Assembly (NCBI GenBank): GCA_002427885.1
Contig: DIZI01000021.1
Location: forward strand, 124,001 to 188,000
DNA length: 64,000 nt
Reading direction: 5' to 3'
From: Paludibacter sp. UBA6032
GTDB taxonomy: Bacteria; Bacteroidota; Bacteroidia; Bacteroidales; Paludibacteraceae
Below, piece after piece: positions 1 through 8,686 of this stretch. Every line of letters starts with the position of its first letter. Positions within the stretch are counted from its first letter, which is position 1. The position numbers were made by a program, and so were the translations under genes. The notes under the pieces are model-generated. The model had not been told where the DNA came from, did not search any database, and saw only the letters and a program-made list of their open reading frames with translations.

Positions 1-783
1 ATCAATATGCATTGTACCAACTTTAAGTGAATCTGATTTGTGAGCTAAAGCTTTGAACGTTTTTGTTTGTTTGTTATAAATACCTGTTTCGGAGGCATTA
101 ATTGTAAGACCGGTATTATTTCTGGTATAAAAACGCACTTTACCTTCACTTACTTTTACACTTATGTAATTGCTATCAGGATAAGCAGTTACAGTAAATG
201 TTGTACCAATATCTTCTATAATGGTTTCATCAGCTGCTACTTGTAATTTTCCATTCCCTGAATGACCAACTTTGAAGTTGGCTTCACCTTCTAATTTTAT
301 TATTTTGTTATTTAAGGCATACGCAGAACTATAGGTAACTTTGCTGTTTTTTGCAAGTTGAATTTCAGTGTTATCAGCCAGGATTTCTTGTTTTGGATTC
401 ATTTGGGAGGCAAAAATAACCTGATGTTCTGAAAAAAACATTTTCCAGCCTGAAAACGATAAAATCACGAGCAAAGCAATACTGGCCGCTTGAAATATCC
501 AGCTTTTATAAAAAGGTTTGTGTTTCATTTCAAAATTCTGGTTATGTTGAATTTCAGCAGGCGTTGAAATATACTTTAAGAATTCCTTTCTTGCGTTTTC
601 GATATCAGGAGTTGGAATGTTTGCATCAAAATGTCCAAGTTGTTGATAAAGGCTGGTTAGTTGATCAAAATAGAGTTGATTCTCTTTTGAGGTTGAAATC
701 CACTCTTCAAGCATCTGCATATCATTTTCAGATGCATTTCCTCCAAAATATCTGGCCAGTAAATTGTCAGTTTCTTTTTTCAT
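1..783 (-). CDS. FecR family anti-sigma factor, C-terminus cut off by window edge
   Basis: Inner-membrane anti-sigma factor that should hold or activate the ECF sigma factor encoded just upstream in response to an outer-membrane TonB receptor. The frame begins MKKETDNLLARYF and stays open to base 1, giving 261 residues. A cytoplasmic N-terminal part (about 1-90) precedes one membrane segment near residues 95-113; the following periplasmic stretch (about 130-230) has the glycine/valine-rich beta pattern of FecR domains. The start lies 7 bp after the sigma-factor stop, so the two are probably co-transcribed. The rest of the gene, and any TonB receptor/SusD partner, would lie outside the window. 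Confidence 0.85.
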   Translation of the reverse strand, partial: MKKETDNLLARYFGGNASENDMQMLEEWISTSKENQLYFDQLTSLYQQLGHFDANIPTPDIENARKEFLKYISTPAEIQHNQNFEMKHKPFYKSWIFQAASIALLVILSFSGWKMFFSEHQVIFASQMNPKQEILADNTEIQLAKNSKVTYSSAYALNNKIIKLEGEANFKVGHSGNGKLQVAADETIIEDIGTTFTVTAYPDSNYISVKVSEGKVRFYTRNNTGLTINASETGIYNKQTKTFKALAHKSDSLKVGTMHID

Positions 784-790
784 GGCATTT

Positions 791-1351
791 TTATTTTAGG
801 AGTTGTATTAGTAACCAGAACGAAAGAAAATCTTTTAATTCGAACCGGAGCAGTTTAAGTGCTTTTGAAATATGGTTTTCTACGGTATTAGTAGAAATAT
901 TTAATTGCACTCCAATTTCAGAATATGACAATTGTTCGAACCTGCTCATTTCAAAAACTTTTCTGCATTGTGGAGGTAAAACTAAAAGTGCTTTTTCTAT
1001 TGCAGTTTGTAACTCTGTGCTTTCAATATGATGTATCGTTGAATTGTTTTCGGCATCTAACGAAGAAATATAATTCAAATTATGCTCCATATGGCTGGTA
1101 TTTTGATGAATTATATTTAAACAATCATTATGTACCATTCGATACAAATAGGAATTGATTGAACTTTGAATGTTAAGGTTTTCATGCATATCCCATAACT
1201 TACAGAATGTTTTTTGCACCACATCTTCGGCTTCATCCATATCCTTCAGAATGGAATAAGCGTATCTGCACAAAGTATTATAACAACTATCAAATAATTG
1301 CTCGTACGCCGTATGATTTCCATCACGCAAGCCCTTTATCGTTTCTTCCAT
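791..1351 (-). CDS. ECF RNA polymerase sigma-70 factor (Bacteroidetes expansion family)
   Basis: 186-residue extracytoplasmic-function sigma factor that would redirect RNA polymerase to a small regulon, typically a TonB uptake system. Region 2 is visible at about residues 10-60 (YEQLFDSCYNTLCRYAY, EAEDVVQKTFCKLWD) and the region 4 helix-turn-helix at about 120-172 (LPPQCRKVFEMSRFE then SYSEIGVQLNISTNTVENH). The length is normal for the family. It is followed at once by a fecR gene, the usual sigma/anti-sigma arrangement. A minus-strand TACCTTTG box at 1392-1399 lies about 40 nt before the start codon. The inducing signal cannot be told from this window. Confidence 0.93.
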   Translation of the reverse strand: MEETIKGLRDGNHTAYEQLFDSCYNTLCRYAYSILKDMDEAEDVVQKTFCKLWDMHENLNIQSSINSYLYRMVHNDCLNIIHQNTSHMEHNLNYISSLDAENNSTIHHIESTELQTAIEKALLVLPPQCRKVFEMSRFEQLSYSEIGVQLNISTNTVENHISKALKLLRFELKDFLSFWLLIQLLK

Positions 1352-1391
1352 CTATTTTTGGCGAATGTTCATAAATCTGATAACGGAACGA

Positions 1392-1399
1392 CAAAGGTA
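1392..1399 (-). promoter_or_regulatory. Putative -7 box for the sigma/fecR operon
   Basis: On the minus strand this reads TACCTTTG, a match to the Bacteroidota -7 consensus TAnnTTTG, about 40 nt upstream of the sigma-factor ATG. No TTG sits at the usual 19-20 nt spacing upstream, so only half of the promoter is supported. Confidence 0.45.
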
Positions 1400-1518
1400 T
1401 AAATTCTGTTCAAATAAATGTTCAAATTTCACATCTCCAATATTAGGACAAATAATTAAAACCTTTCCACTATTCAAATAAAAAAAATAACAGATTCGTT
1501 TTATTCATAAAAAAATCA

Positions 1519-1542
1519 GGAGAAACATATATGTGTTTCTCC
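1519..1542 (-). terminator. Terminator after hsp20
   Basis: A 9-bp perfect stem (GGAGAAACA with TGTTTCTCC, 6-nt loop) lies just past the hsp20 stop. On the minus strand it is followed by TGATTTTTTTATG, a U-rich tract, as expected for a Rho-independent terminator. Confidence 0.7.
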
Positions 1543-1569
1543 CAACTTTCTTAGTACATTCAGCCTGAA

Positions 1570-2007
1570 TTATTTAATTTCAATCATACGAGATGGTCTT
1601 GGTTTTGCTTCTTCCTTTTTAGGTATGGATATGTGCAAAATTCCATTTTCGTAACTGGCTCCGATACCCTCTGCATCGGCAATGTTCGGCAAACTAAATG
1701 AACGACTGAACGACTGATAACTGAATTCACGTTTGGTGAATTGTTCTCCTTCTTTTGTCTCATTCTCAATTTGTTTCTCCGATGAAATAGTGAGTAAATC
1801 GTGCTTCAATTCGAGTTTGAAATCATTTTTATCGAAACCCGGTGCAGCAACATCTACCTGAAATGCGTCGGCGTTTTCTTTTATATTTACCGAAGGCAAA
1901 GTGGTGTTGGTTAGTGAAAAATTACGATTTGACCAATCGAATAAGTCGCCCTCAAAAAAACGGTCAAATAATGAAGGCACCTGATTTGAAAATTTTACGA
2001 GTGACAT
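1570..2007 (-). CDS. Small heat shock protein, Hsp20/alpha-crystallin family
   Basis: ATP-independent cytoplasmic holdase that binds unfolding proteins. At 145 residues it has the family's usual size: a short N-terminal arm (NQVPSLFDRFFEGDLFDW), an alpha-crystallin domain from about 38 to 128 containing VDVAAPGFDKNDF and a GILHISIPKK strand, and an I-x-I anchor near the C-terminus (MIEIK). It is a single gene with its own terminator. A strong GGAGG lies 9 bases before the ATG, unusual in this genome, where most genes lack a clear Shine-Dalgarno site. No heat-shock operator (CIRCE) was recognised upstream. Confidence 0.95.
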   Translation of the reverse strand: MSLVKFSNQVPSLFDRFFEGDLFDWSNRNFSLTNTTLPSVNIKENADAFQVDVAAPGFDKNDFKLELKHDLLTISSEKQIENETKEGEQFTKREFSYQSFSRSFSLPNIADAEGIGASYENGILHISIPKKEEAKPRPSRMIEIK

Positions 2008-2322
2008 AATTTATTCCTCCATCTTTAAAATTAAACATTTGTATTAAATTTTCAGAATAACCTGCAAAGTCAATACCAATAGGAGGATAATGACATTTTG
2101 TCTCTTTAGCCGATCAAATATTTAAACCAATAAATATCACATAAAAGGACCTGCATAAAAAAAATACAGAATATATTCATATTCAAAAATTTTGTATACA
2201 ATAAAAAGACTTATCATCAAAAAACTGAAAACTGAAAAAATGGCAGAATTAGAGGAACAGAAAAGGGATATCATAAAAATCATCAGGCAAAAAAGTGGAA
2301 TTCAAACTAACATTAATAGCAT
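2008..2322. other. Intergenic region, no convincing gene
   Basis: The 315 bp between hsp20 and the next minus-strand gene are AT-rich. They contain the hsp20 ribosome-binding site and presumably its promoter, but no clear TAnnTTTG box on the minus strand. A 28-codon plus-strand frame (ATG at 2240) is the only short ORF of note and is not supported by a ribosome-binding site. Confidence 0.5.
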
Positions 2323-3138
2323 CTAGCGATTACAATTACAGGCGCTCTTTTTTCGATTTTGCATGATTTTATATGCAAATGTGAAAGAAAGAGAAGCCAA
2401 TGCATCATCGTTTTTTGACCCTTGGGTTTGAATTCCATCAACAAAATCTGAAAATACAGAATGATATACAAGTTCGGCACCTATCGATAATCTGTAATTT
2501 AACTGAAATTGATAACCAATACCTAAAGGAATTACCGGTGCAGTAGTAACGAGTTGTATTTTATCATTTGGTCGTGAAGGCGGAGGAGTTGTAATAGAAA
2601 TATCATTATACATAAAAACAACATTACTGTGTAAAACCCCGGCACCAGCAAAAACATAGAGAGTATGAGGTGTTAAGTATTTATCATTCGGTCCGCCAAG
2701 AAGTATATATTCTGCATTCAGAGTAAATTCCATCACTTTGGAATTAAAGGAATAACCTCTGGTTGGGTAAATTGATCCAACATCAGAACCTAAAAAAGTG
2801 CCGTAATAAAAAGTTGCTTTTAATCCGAAGTTATTGGTGAAAATATGCCGTAATCCCAATGAATAAACAAAACGAGTATCTAACAAGTTGAAATCGAACA
2901 CATTTAAAAAAAACTTTTTTGTAGATAAAACACCTGGGTCTCCAAAGCAGTATGCAGGTCCGAAGGCTGACAACATAACTGAGGTAGTTCCCGGAATTGT
3001 CCGTTGAACCAAACCATTATTTCCGATAGTCAAATCCGTAACCGTAGGTGTAATTGAATAAGATTTTTTAAACCATTGAGCATTTAAATCAATCGTACAA
3101 GTTAAAATAATAAATGTAAACAAAAGAGTATTTTTCAT
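2323..3138 (-). CDS. Hypothetical outer-membrane beta-barrel protein
   Basis: 271 residues when started at the methionine before NTLLFTFIILTCTIDLNAQ, a standard signal peptide ending in A-Q. The frame is open upstream to 3198, but that extension (MQFEVHFWVPEF...) would bury the signal sequence, so the inner start is preferred. The mature part alternates short hydrophobic/aromatic strands with glycine-rich turns (YSLGLRHIFTNNFGLKATFYYG, FAGAGVL, IGYQFQLNYRLSIGAEL) and ends in aromatic strands, the pattern of an OmpW/OmpA-type 8-strand barrel. No specific family is recognised. It lies downstream of the nucleoside kinase on the same strand, with an 83-bp gap. Confidence 0.75.
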   Translation of the reverse strand: MKNTLLFTFIILTCTIDLNAQWFKKSYSITPTVTDLTIGNNGLVQRTIPGTTSVMLSAFGPAYCFGDPGVLSTKKFFLNVFDFNLLDTRFVYSLGLRHIFTNNFGLKATFYYGTFLGSDVGSIYPTRGYSFNSKVMEFTLNAEYILLGGPNDKYLTPHTLYVFAGAGVLHSNVVFMYNDISITTPPPSRPNDKIQLVTTAPVIPLGIGYQFQLNYRLSIGAELVYHSVFSDFVDGIQTQGSKNDDALASLSFTFAYKIMQNRKKSACNCNR

Positions 3139-3221
3139 CCGGTTAGTCGGTTTATAAATTTGAAATTCTGGAACCCAAAAGTGAACTTCAAATTGCATGC
3201 TTTACTTTTGAAATTATCTTT

Positions 3222-4892
3222 TTAATATCTGAAACTACTTCCTCCAACAAATTCACGCAAGAGTGAAGTCGGTGGTATTTCTCGATCGTGAATGGGGACA
3301 AAATAGTTTAAAAATTTCAGTAAACGATGCGTTTCGGTATATTCGTCGCAATACTTGGGAACTTCTGCCAAAATAGGCTCTGCATGTCTTTTCAGTACGG
3401 CTAATTCAAATAATAAGGCAGAATTGAACATGACATCGGCATTTTCCTGATAGGGATAAATCCATTTTTCTTCTCCGCGCCGTACACTTGGCCAACGGGC
3501 AATCGTTTCGCGAGCTGAATAATTGCGAAAACGATAATCTCGAATAATCCGTCTTAACAAACGTGTATCGGCAGTTGGAATCCAGTTGTGTTGGTCAATG
3601 GAAATAGTTGTTAGAGCCGAAACATATATTTTAAACGTTGTCTCCGGTGGAACATCCAGAATCAATTCCGGATTAAGCGCGTGAATGCCTTCCATAACCA
3701 ATATACTATCTTCTTTCAATTGCAATTTATCTCCGTTTGAATATCTTTTTCCATCTTCAAAATTAAATGCCGGGATTTCAATTTCTTCTCCGTTAAGCAA
3801 TTGCTTCAGATGTTGATTGAACAAGGGTAAGTCCAATGCATACAGATTCTCAAAGTCCCATTCACCATTTTCATCAAGAGGCGTATCTTCACGGTTTACA
3901 AAATAGTTATCCAAAGACAATACCACCGGTTTAAGTCCACTTACCATCAATTGAATTGATAAACGTTTGCTAAATGTGGTTTTACCCGACGAGGATGGTC
4001 CGGAAATAAGTACAAAGCGGATTTTCTCTCCGCGTTCAGAAATCATATCGGCAATTGAAGCCACTTTCTTTTCGTGCAAAGCCTCAGAAACTTTTATCAA
4101 ATTAAAAGACTGATTATTTCGGCAGGCAATATTAAATTCGCCAACATTATTCAGATTCATAATTTTATTCCAACCTACATATTCTTTAAAAATATCGAAC
4201 ATTTTGGGCAATAAAACTGCTTCTTCCAAAACATAGGGATTATCTCGATTAGGAACCATTAACAACAGCCCATCATAATATTCAACCAGGTCATATAATC
4301 CCAGATAATCAGTGGAAGGTAATAAAACACCATTGTAATAATCAATAAAGTCGTCTATGCGAAAGAAGCGGCAGTAAGGAGTACCCAGTGTTTCGAAGAG
4401 TGTCAGTTTATCTTTTTGCTGTGCCTGTTTTGCAAACAACAACTTCACTTCTGAAGTTTGTTTTTCTTCACACACGATACGTTTAGCTTGCGCAATAATT
4501 AAATTGACCCTTTCTTTAATTTGAACGATTATCTCTGGAGTAAGCTTTTGATCCATGTTGACAAGCCGGCAATAATAACCCTTCGATATGGGATGTTCAA
4601 TACGGAGTGTGGCTTGCGGGAAAAGTTCCGAAACTGCTTTTGCAAGGACCATACTTAAACTCCGCACATAAACACGCATTCCCGAAGGAACACTTGAATC
4701 AATAAATTCAATATCTTTGGGCTTATATACCAGAAAATTTAAATCTTCTACTTTGTAATTTACACGCGCTGCAACGACTTGGAATTTCAACTCAATTTTG
4801 AGGTCATTAAAAATTTCAATTAAAGATGTACCTAAATTATAATCGTGATAGGATTTTGTGTTCTTACAATAAATCGTAACCTGTTTTTCCAT
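3222..4892 (-). CDS. Nucleoside (uridine) kinase with N-terminal TGS-like domain
   Basis: Predicted to phosphorylate a pyrimidine nucleoside such as uridine or cytidine with a nucleoside triphosphate (salvage). At 556 residues it is far longer than classical Udk: the N-terminal about 75 residues resemble a TGS domain (GTSLIEIFNDL), residues 80-200 resemble the second additional domain of threonyl-tRNA synthetase, and the C-terminal half is a phosphoribulokinase/uridine kinase P-loop fold. The Walker A motif GPSSSGKT is at 298-305 and the LSLDNYF and ALDLPLFNQHL segments follow. This fused architecture is common in Bacteroidota and Clostridia. The exact substrate is inferred, not shown. Confidence 0.88.
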   Translation of the reverse strand: MEKQVTIYCKNTKSYHDYNLGTSLIEIFNDLKIELKFQVVAARVNYKVEDLNFLVYKPKDIEFIDSSVPSGMRVYVRSLSMVLAKAVSELFPQATLRIEHPISKGYYCRLVNMDQKLTPEIIVQIKERVNLIIAQAKRIVCEEKQTSEVKLLFAKQAQQKDKLTLFETLGTPYCRFFRIDDFIDYYNGVLLPSTDYLGLYDLVEYYDGLLLMVPNRDNPYVLEEAVLLPKMFDIFKEYVGWNKIMNLNNVGEFNIACRNNQSFNLIKVSEALHEKKVASIADMISERGEKIRFVLISGPSSSGKTTFSKRLSIQLMVSGLKPVVLSLDNYFVNREDTPLDENGEWDFENLYALDLPLFNQHLKQLLNGEEIEIPAFNFEDGKRYSNGDKLQLKEDSILVMEGIHALNPELILDVPPETTFKIYVSALTTISIDQHNWIPTADTRLLRRIIRDYRFRNYSARETIARWPSVRRGEEKWIYPYQENADVMFNSALLFELAVLKRHAEPILAEVPKYCDEYTETHRLLKFLNYFVPIHDREIPPTSLLREFVGGSSFRY

Positions 4893-4965
4893 ATGTTTGT
4901 AGGACTGAAAATTGCAATTTGAATAATAGGCTGTAAAATTACATTATTTTTTTTAAAAGCAATTG

Positions 4966-4997
4966 TTTGAGAGTATCTAAATTTTGAATTACTTTTG
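4966..4997 (+). promoter_or_regulatory. Promoter of the ArgD-like aminotransferase gene
   Basis: TTTG at 4966-4969 and TACTTTTG at 4990-4997 are separated by 20 nt, matching both boxes of the Bacteroidota housekeeping promoter. Transcription should start near 5004, leaving a leader of about 70 nt. Confidence 0.7.
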
Positions 4998-5075
4998 TAT
5001 GAAATTTTTCGTAGAGATGATTATTTTTCAGCACTTTTTTTTCAAATGTAAACTAAATAGTTTTAAAAAGAGCTT

Positions 5076-6215
5076 ATGAATTTATTTAATGTTTATCCGC
5101 TTTTCGACATTGAAATTACAAAAGGTATTGGTTGCAGAACATATGACAATCAGGGGATTGAGTATCTAGATTTATACGGTGGCCACGCCGTAATTTCTAT
5201 TGGTCATTCTCATCCGTATTACGTTCAAAAACTAACGCATCAACTGGAGACACTGGTGTTTTATTCCAATTCAGTTGTCAACAAATTACAAACAGAACTG
5301 TCCGAAAAACTCGGCAAAGCTTCTGGTTACGACGATTATGCATTATTTTTAGTGAATTCAGGCGCCGAGGCAAACGAGAATGCGCTTAAATTAGCGTCGT
5401 TTCACACCGGTCGAAAAAAGGTAATCTCTTTTAAGAATAGTTTTCACGGTCGGACTTCTGCAGCGGTTAGGGTTACCGACAACTCTAAAATTGTAGCACC
5501 GATAAATGAAGGATTCGAAGTGGATTTTTTTGAGCTGAATGATATTGATTCGGTTCGAAAATCGCTAAAAAAACAAGATGTTTGTGCCGTTATTATTGAA
5601 GGGATTCAGGGTGTCGGTGGTATTCGCGTGCCGGAAGCTGAGTTTCTGCAGGCATTAAGTGCCGAGTGTAATGCAACCGGAACTGTGCTGATACTGGACG
5701 AGGTACAATCGGGTTATGGTCGTAGTGGTAAATTTTTTGCCCATCAATATGCAGGCATTCGCCCCGATTTAATTACTGTTGCCAAAGGAATGGGAAATGG
5801 ATTCCCTATCGGTGGTGTTTTAATCAGTCCTAAATTTGAAGCATCGTTCGGATTGCTGGGAACTACTTTCGGTGGAAATCACATGGCATGTACTGCCGCC
5901 ATTGCTGTCCTCGATATTATCAAGGTTGAACGGTTGATTGAAAATACAGAGAAAATTGGAAATTACCTCATCGAAGAATTAAAACAAATACCACAGGTCA
6001 AAGAGGTTCGTGGACTGGGATTGATGATTGGTATAGAGTTCGATCAACCGGTGAAAGAAATTCGTAATCGTTTATTATTTGAGAAAAAAATATTTACAGG
6101 TGTAAGTGGCACGAATATCATTCGTTTGCTCCCACCCTTGTGTTTGTCAAAATCGGATGCAACTTCATTTCTGGAAAGTTTCAGGGAAGTCATTCAATCA
6201 GTTTTGGTTGATTAA
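5076..6215 (+). CDS. argD: Class III PLP aminotransferase, acetylornithine/succinylornithine aminotransferase-like
   Basis: Predicted to transfer the amino group from glutamate to an acylated glutamate semialdehyde in arginine synthesis. The 379-residue sequence has the class III hallmarks: NSGAEANENALKLA (phosphate-binding loop, about 94-107), FHGRTSAA, LILDEVQSGYGRSGKF with D208 contacting the PLP pyridine nitrogen, and the Schiff-base lysine K237 in TVAKGMGNGFPIGG. FGGNHMACTAA lies after it. Length fits ArgD. No other arginine gene is adjacent; it has its own promoter and is followed after 14 bp by a secreted protein of unknown role. The choice of N-acetyl or N-succinyl substrate is not resolvable here. 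Confidence 0.85.
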   Translation: MNLFNVYPLFDIEITKGIGCRTYDNQGIEYLDLYGGHAVISIGHSHPYYVQKLTHQLETLVFYSNSVVNKLQTELSEKLGKASGYDDYALFLVNSGAEANENALKLASFHTGRKKVISFKNSFHGRTSAAVRVTDNSKIVAPINEGFEVDFFELNDIDSVRKSLKKQDVCAVIIEGIQGVGGIRVPEAEFLQALSAECNATGTVLILDEVQSGYGRSGKFFAHQYAGIRPDLITVAKGMGNGFPIGGVLISPKFEASFGLLGTTFGGNHMACTAAIAVLDIIKVERLIENTEKIGNYLIEELKQIPQVKEVRGLGLMIGIEFDQPVKEIRNRLLFEKKIFTGVSGTNIIRLLPPLCLSKSDATSFLESFREVIQSVLVD

Positions 6216-6229
6216 AAGCAATTTATCCG

Positions 6230-6997
6230 ATGAAACAGTATTTAATTGTTGCATTTTGCATATTCATTTCGATGAGTCTTTCGGCTCAGGGAAACTCTGT
6301 TCAAGATAAAATCACACTAAAAACAGGAGAAATTTATGTCGGAAAAATTGTTTTAAAAACAAACGACATGATTATGCTTAACACCATTGATGGTACAAGG
6401 TATCAATTTCAATTATCCGAAATTGAAAAAATGGAAACAGAAACCAAACCAAATACTTCAAAGGTTGATAAACCTGATTCAATTAAAACGACAACTTATA
6501 ATTACGGAAATTTTGGTGGATTGGTTGAGCTTTCGGGCGGCATCTCAAATGCCAAAAACAGTTTTGGTTGGTCGCCCAACACTCAACTTTCGTTGATTTT
6601 CGGAAATAAAAACTTGTTAGGGAAAAATTTATTTGGTGGAATTGGAATCGGATACAACTACACTTTTCTGGCTACGAGTACAAAATCGATAGAATTTTTA
6701 CCTTTGTTTGTTCACATCCAAAGTTCATTGAAAAACAAAAGAACATCTCCGTATTTCGGAATGGATATTGGTTATGCTTTTGCCCTTAACACAGGAAATC
6801 CGGGGGGATCACTTATCAAAATTTCAGCAGGTTTATCTCATAAAATAAGCCTGAAATCAATATTTTTCGCAGGAATTTATGCCGGAGTTCAAACTTTTTC
6901 AGGAATCCTGACCGAAACAAACAGCTTAGGATCATTTACTTACACCGGAGAAACAACCATGAACAATTTGGGGTTAAAAGCCGGAATTCAGTTTTAA
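6230..6997 (+). CDS. Hypothetical secreted beta-barrel protein
   Basis: 255 residues with a signal peptide (MKQYLIVAFCIFISMSLSAQG). Residues about 27-70 form a small beta domain (KITLKTGEIYVGKIVLKTND, then YQFQLSEIEKMETE) of a type often found at the N-terminus of Bacteroidota surface or periplasmic proteins, followed by a Lys/Thr-rich linker and a C-terminal barrel of about 160 residues with aromatic-glycine strands (GGIGIGYNYTF, YFGMDIGYAFA). Function is unknown. It follows the aminotransferase after 14 bp and its stop codon overlaps the convergent neighbour's stop by 3-4 bp. Confidence 0.75.
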   Translation: MKQYLIVAFCIFISMSLSAQGNSVQDKITLKTGEIYVGKIVLKTNDMIMLNTIDGTRYQFQLSEIEKMETETKPNTSKVDKPDSIKTTTYNYGNFGGLVELSGGISNAKNSFGWSPNTQLSLIFGNKNLLGKNLFGGIGIGYNYTFLATSTKSIEFLPLFVHIQSSLKNKRTSPYFGMDIGYAFALNTGNPGGSLIKISAGLSHKISLKSIFFAGIYAGVQTFSGILTETNSLGSFTYTGETTMNNLGLKAGIQF

Positions 6998-8001
6998 TAC
7001 CGGGTAAGATTTCTAAACTCACAAACTTCATTTATACATTTTTCAATTGGAGTAAATTGAAAAGCGATGGTATTTTCAATTTTCCTAGCCGAATAATATT
7101 CGCGACGCGTGGATGAGCGGGCTGTACTTCTGTCAATCAAGGGACTAAAGTGAAAAACTTTTCCAATAAACTCCGACAAAATTCCAACGATCAAAAGCAT
7201 TTTTTTACCAATACCAATAAAAGGTCGGCGTTTCCCAAATCCATCGGCCATCCAACACAAAATATCTTTATTGCTACAATTTTCTCCAACCAGAACGAAC
7301 CGTTCTCCTGAAGCCGAAGAATTAGAAAGTCGAATCATTACTTTAACAACGTCTTGGACATCAACATAACCACTTCCTCCATTCGTATAAAACAACAACC
7401 CTTTCTGAATCTGACAAAATAATTGAGAACTACCTGTATCTGTACCAGATACGCCTAAGATAACGCCGGGATTTACTATAACTGCATTTAGTCCTTTGGC
7501 AATTCCGTTCCAAACTTCTTGTTCGGAATAATATTTGCTTTTAACGTATGGCGATTGATGAGGAAAATCAGTCCAAATACAATTTTCATCAACTTTTTCT
7601 CCATCACTTGCTCTTCCACATGCTGCAATGGAACTGACAAAACAGAATTTACCAACTCTGCTTTTCAATGCTGCCTGAACCACGTTGCGGGTACCTCTGA
7701 CATTTGTATCCATCAAAGAACCTGAATTATTCCCCATTGAAACAACGGCTGCACAATGGTACAACACATCTACACCAACTGTTGCTTCCTGAATTGAAAT
7801 CTCATCGAGCACATCGGCAATTCTCCAATCAATTCTCTTCAAAATATCATCAGGATTCGATGTGTAGAAGCTAAAAATAGAACGAAGTGGTTCCAGATTA
7901 CTGGTTTTACGACAAACGGCAGAAATCCTATCGTTTTCTTTTAATAAATGCCATAACAAATGCCCTCCAACTAAACCAGTTCCTCCTGTAACCAATATCA
8001 T
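6994..8001 (-). CDS. NAD(P)-dependent epimerase/dehydratase (extended SDR)
   Basis: 335 residues from the methionine of MILVTGGTGLVGG, which places the Rossmann GGTGLVGG motif at the very N-terminus as is usual; a longer open frame to 8070 adds residues with no SDR counterpart and is not preferred. Other marks are YHCAAVVS (the conserved HxAA), NVRGTRNVV, SSIAACG and the YxxxK catalytic pair in SPYVKSKYYSE. It resembles dihydroflavonol-4-reductase/NDP-sugar epimerase relatives; the substrate is unknown. It is divergent from the LOG-family gene, with a minus-strand TATTTTTG box at 8026-8033. Its 3' end overlaps the convergent gene. Confidence 0.85.
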   Translation of the reverse strand: MILVTGGTGLVGGHLLWHLLKENDRISAVCRKTSNLEPLRSIFSFYTSNPDDILKRIDWRIADVLDEISIQEATVGVDVLYHCAAVVSMGNNSGSLMDTNVRGTRNVVQAALKSRVGKFCFVSSIAACGRASDGEKVDENCIWTDFPHQSPYVKSKYYSEQEVWNGIAKGLNAVIVNPGVILGVSGTDTGSSQLFCQIQKGLLFYTNGGSGYVDVQDVVKVMIRLSNSSASGERFVLVGENCSNKDILCWMADGFGKRRPFIGIGKKMLLIVGILSEFIGKVFHFSPLIDRSTARSSTRREYYSARKIENTIAFQFTPIEKCINEVCEFRNLTRY

Positions 8002-8025
8002 TTTCCGTATTTTTAATTTGAAGGT

Positions 8026-8055
8026 CAAAAATACGGAAAGAAAACAGTATTTTTG
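8026..8055. promoter_or_regulatory. Divergent promoter region, SDR gene and LOG-family gene
   Basis: CAAAAATA at 8026-8033 is a minus-strand TATTTTTG -7 box 25 nt before the SDR start. TATTTTTG at 8048-8055 is a plus-strand -7 box 29 nt before the LOG-family start. Neither has a TTG at ideal spacing, so only the -7 elements are supported. The two boxes are 14 nt apart, so polymerase binding could be mutually exclusive. Confidence 0.45.
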
Positions 8056-8083
8056 CATATAATTATCCAAAATTGATCAGAAC

Positions 8084-8677
8084 ATGTTTCAAAACGGGAA
8101 CAAAACCATCTGTGTATATTGTGCATCGAGTACGCAGGTAAAACAAAGTTATTTCGAAGCAACAGCCCGGCTTGCTAAAATTTTTGCCAATGCTCAATTA
8201 CAAATTGTATACGGTGGCGGTTCAATGGGATTAATGGGACAGTTGGCCGACAGCATGTTGGAGGCAGGAGGAGTAATAATAGGAGTAATTCCACGGTTTA
8301 TGTGTGAAGTAGAATGGAATCACACCACATTGACCGAACTGATTCTGGTAGAAACCATGCACGAACGAAAAGAGAAAATGGCGATATTGGCAGATGCTGT
8401 AGTAGCTTTGCCGGGTGGGTGTGGAACATTGGAAGAATTATTGGAAATAATTACCTGGAAACGATTGGGTATTTTCACAAAACCCATAGTGATTGTTAAT
8501 ATTGAAGGATATTTCGATTCGTTGATCGAGATGTTAAACCGAGCTGTAGACGAACATTTTATGCGGGAAAAGCACAGAAAAATGTGGACTGTAGTAGAAA
8601 CTCCGGAAGAAGTTCTTACTGCCATAAACAATTCTGTCAGTTGGGACGCAGATGCCCGAAGTTTTGCAGCTCTCTAA
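8084..8677 (+). CDS. LOG-family protein (TIGR00730), nucleoside-5'-monophosphate phosphoribohydrolase-like
   Basis: 197-residue Rossmann-like protein. The family signature PGGxGTxxE is present as LPGGCGTLEELLE, with GGGSMGLMG upstream, as in LONELY GUY cytokinin-riboside 5'-phosphate phosphoribohydrolases, which release a nucleobase from a nucleotide. In bacteria without cytokinin metabolism the true substrate is usually unknown (purine nucleotide turnover is one possibility). It is cytoplasmic. DUF4271 follows after 9 bp, so it may head the DUF4271-hemD transcript. Confidence 0.85.
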   Translation: MFQNGNKTICVYCASSTQVKQSYFEATARLAKIFANAQLQIVYGGGSMGLMGQLADSMLEAGGVIIGVIPRFMCEVEWNHTTLTELILVETMHERKEKMAILADAVVALPGGCGTLEELLEIITWKRLGIFTKPIVIVNIEGYFDSLIEMLNRAVDEHFMREKHRKMWTVVETPEEVLTAINNSVSWDADARSFAAL

Positions 8678-8686
8678 ATTATACGA

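Noticed and set aside
2240..2326. 28-codon plus-strand ORF (MAELEEQKRD...)
   Set aside because: No ribosome-binding site, no conservation evidence, overlaps the 3' end of a minus-strand gene.
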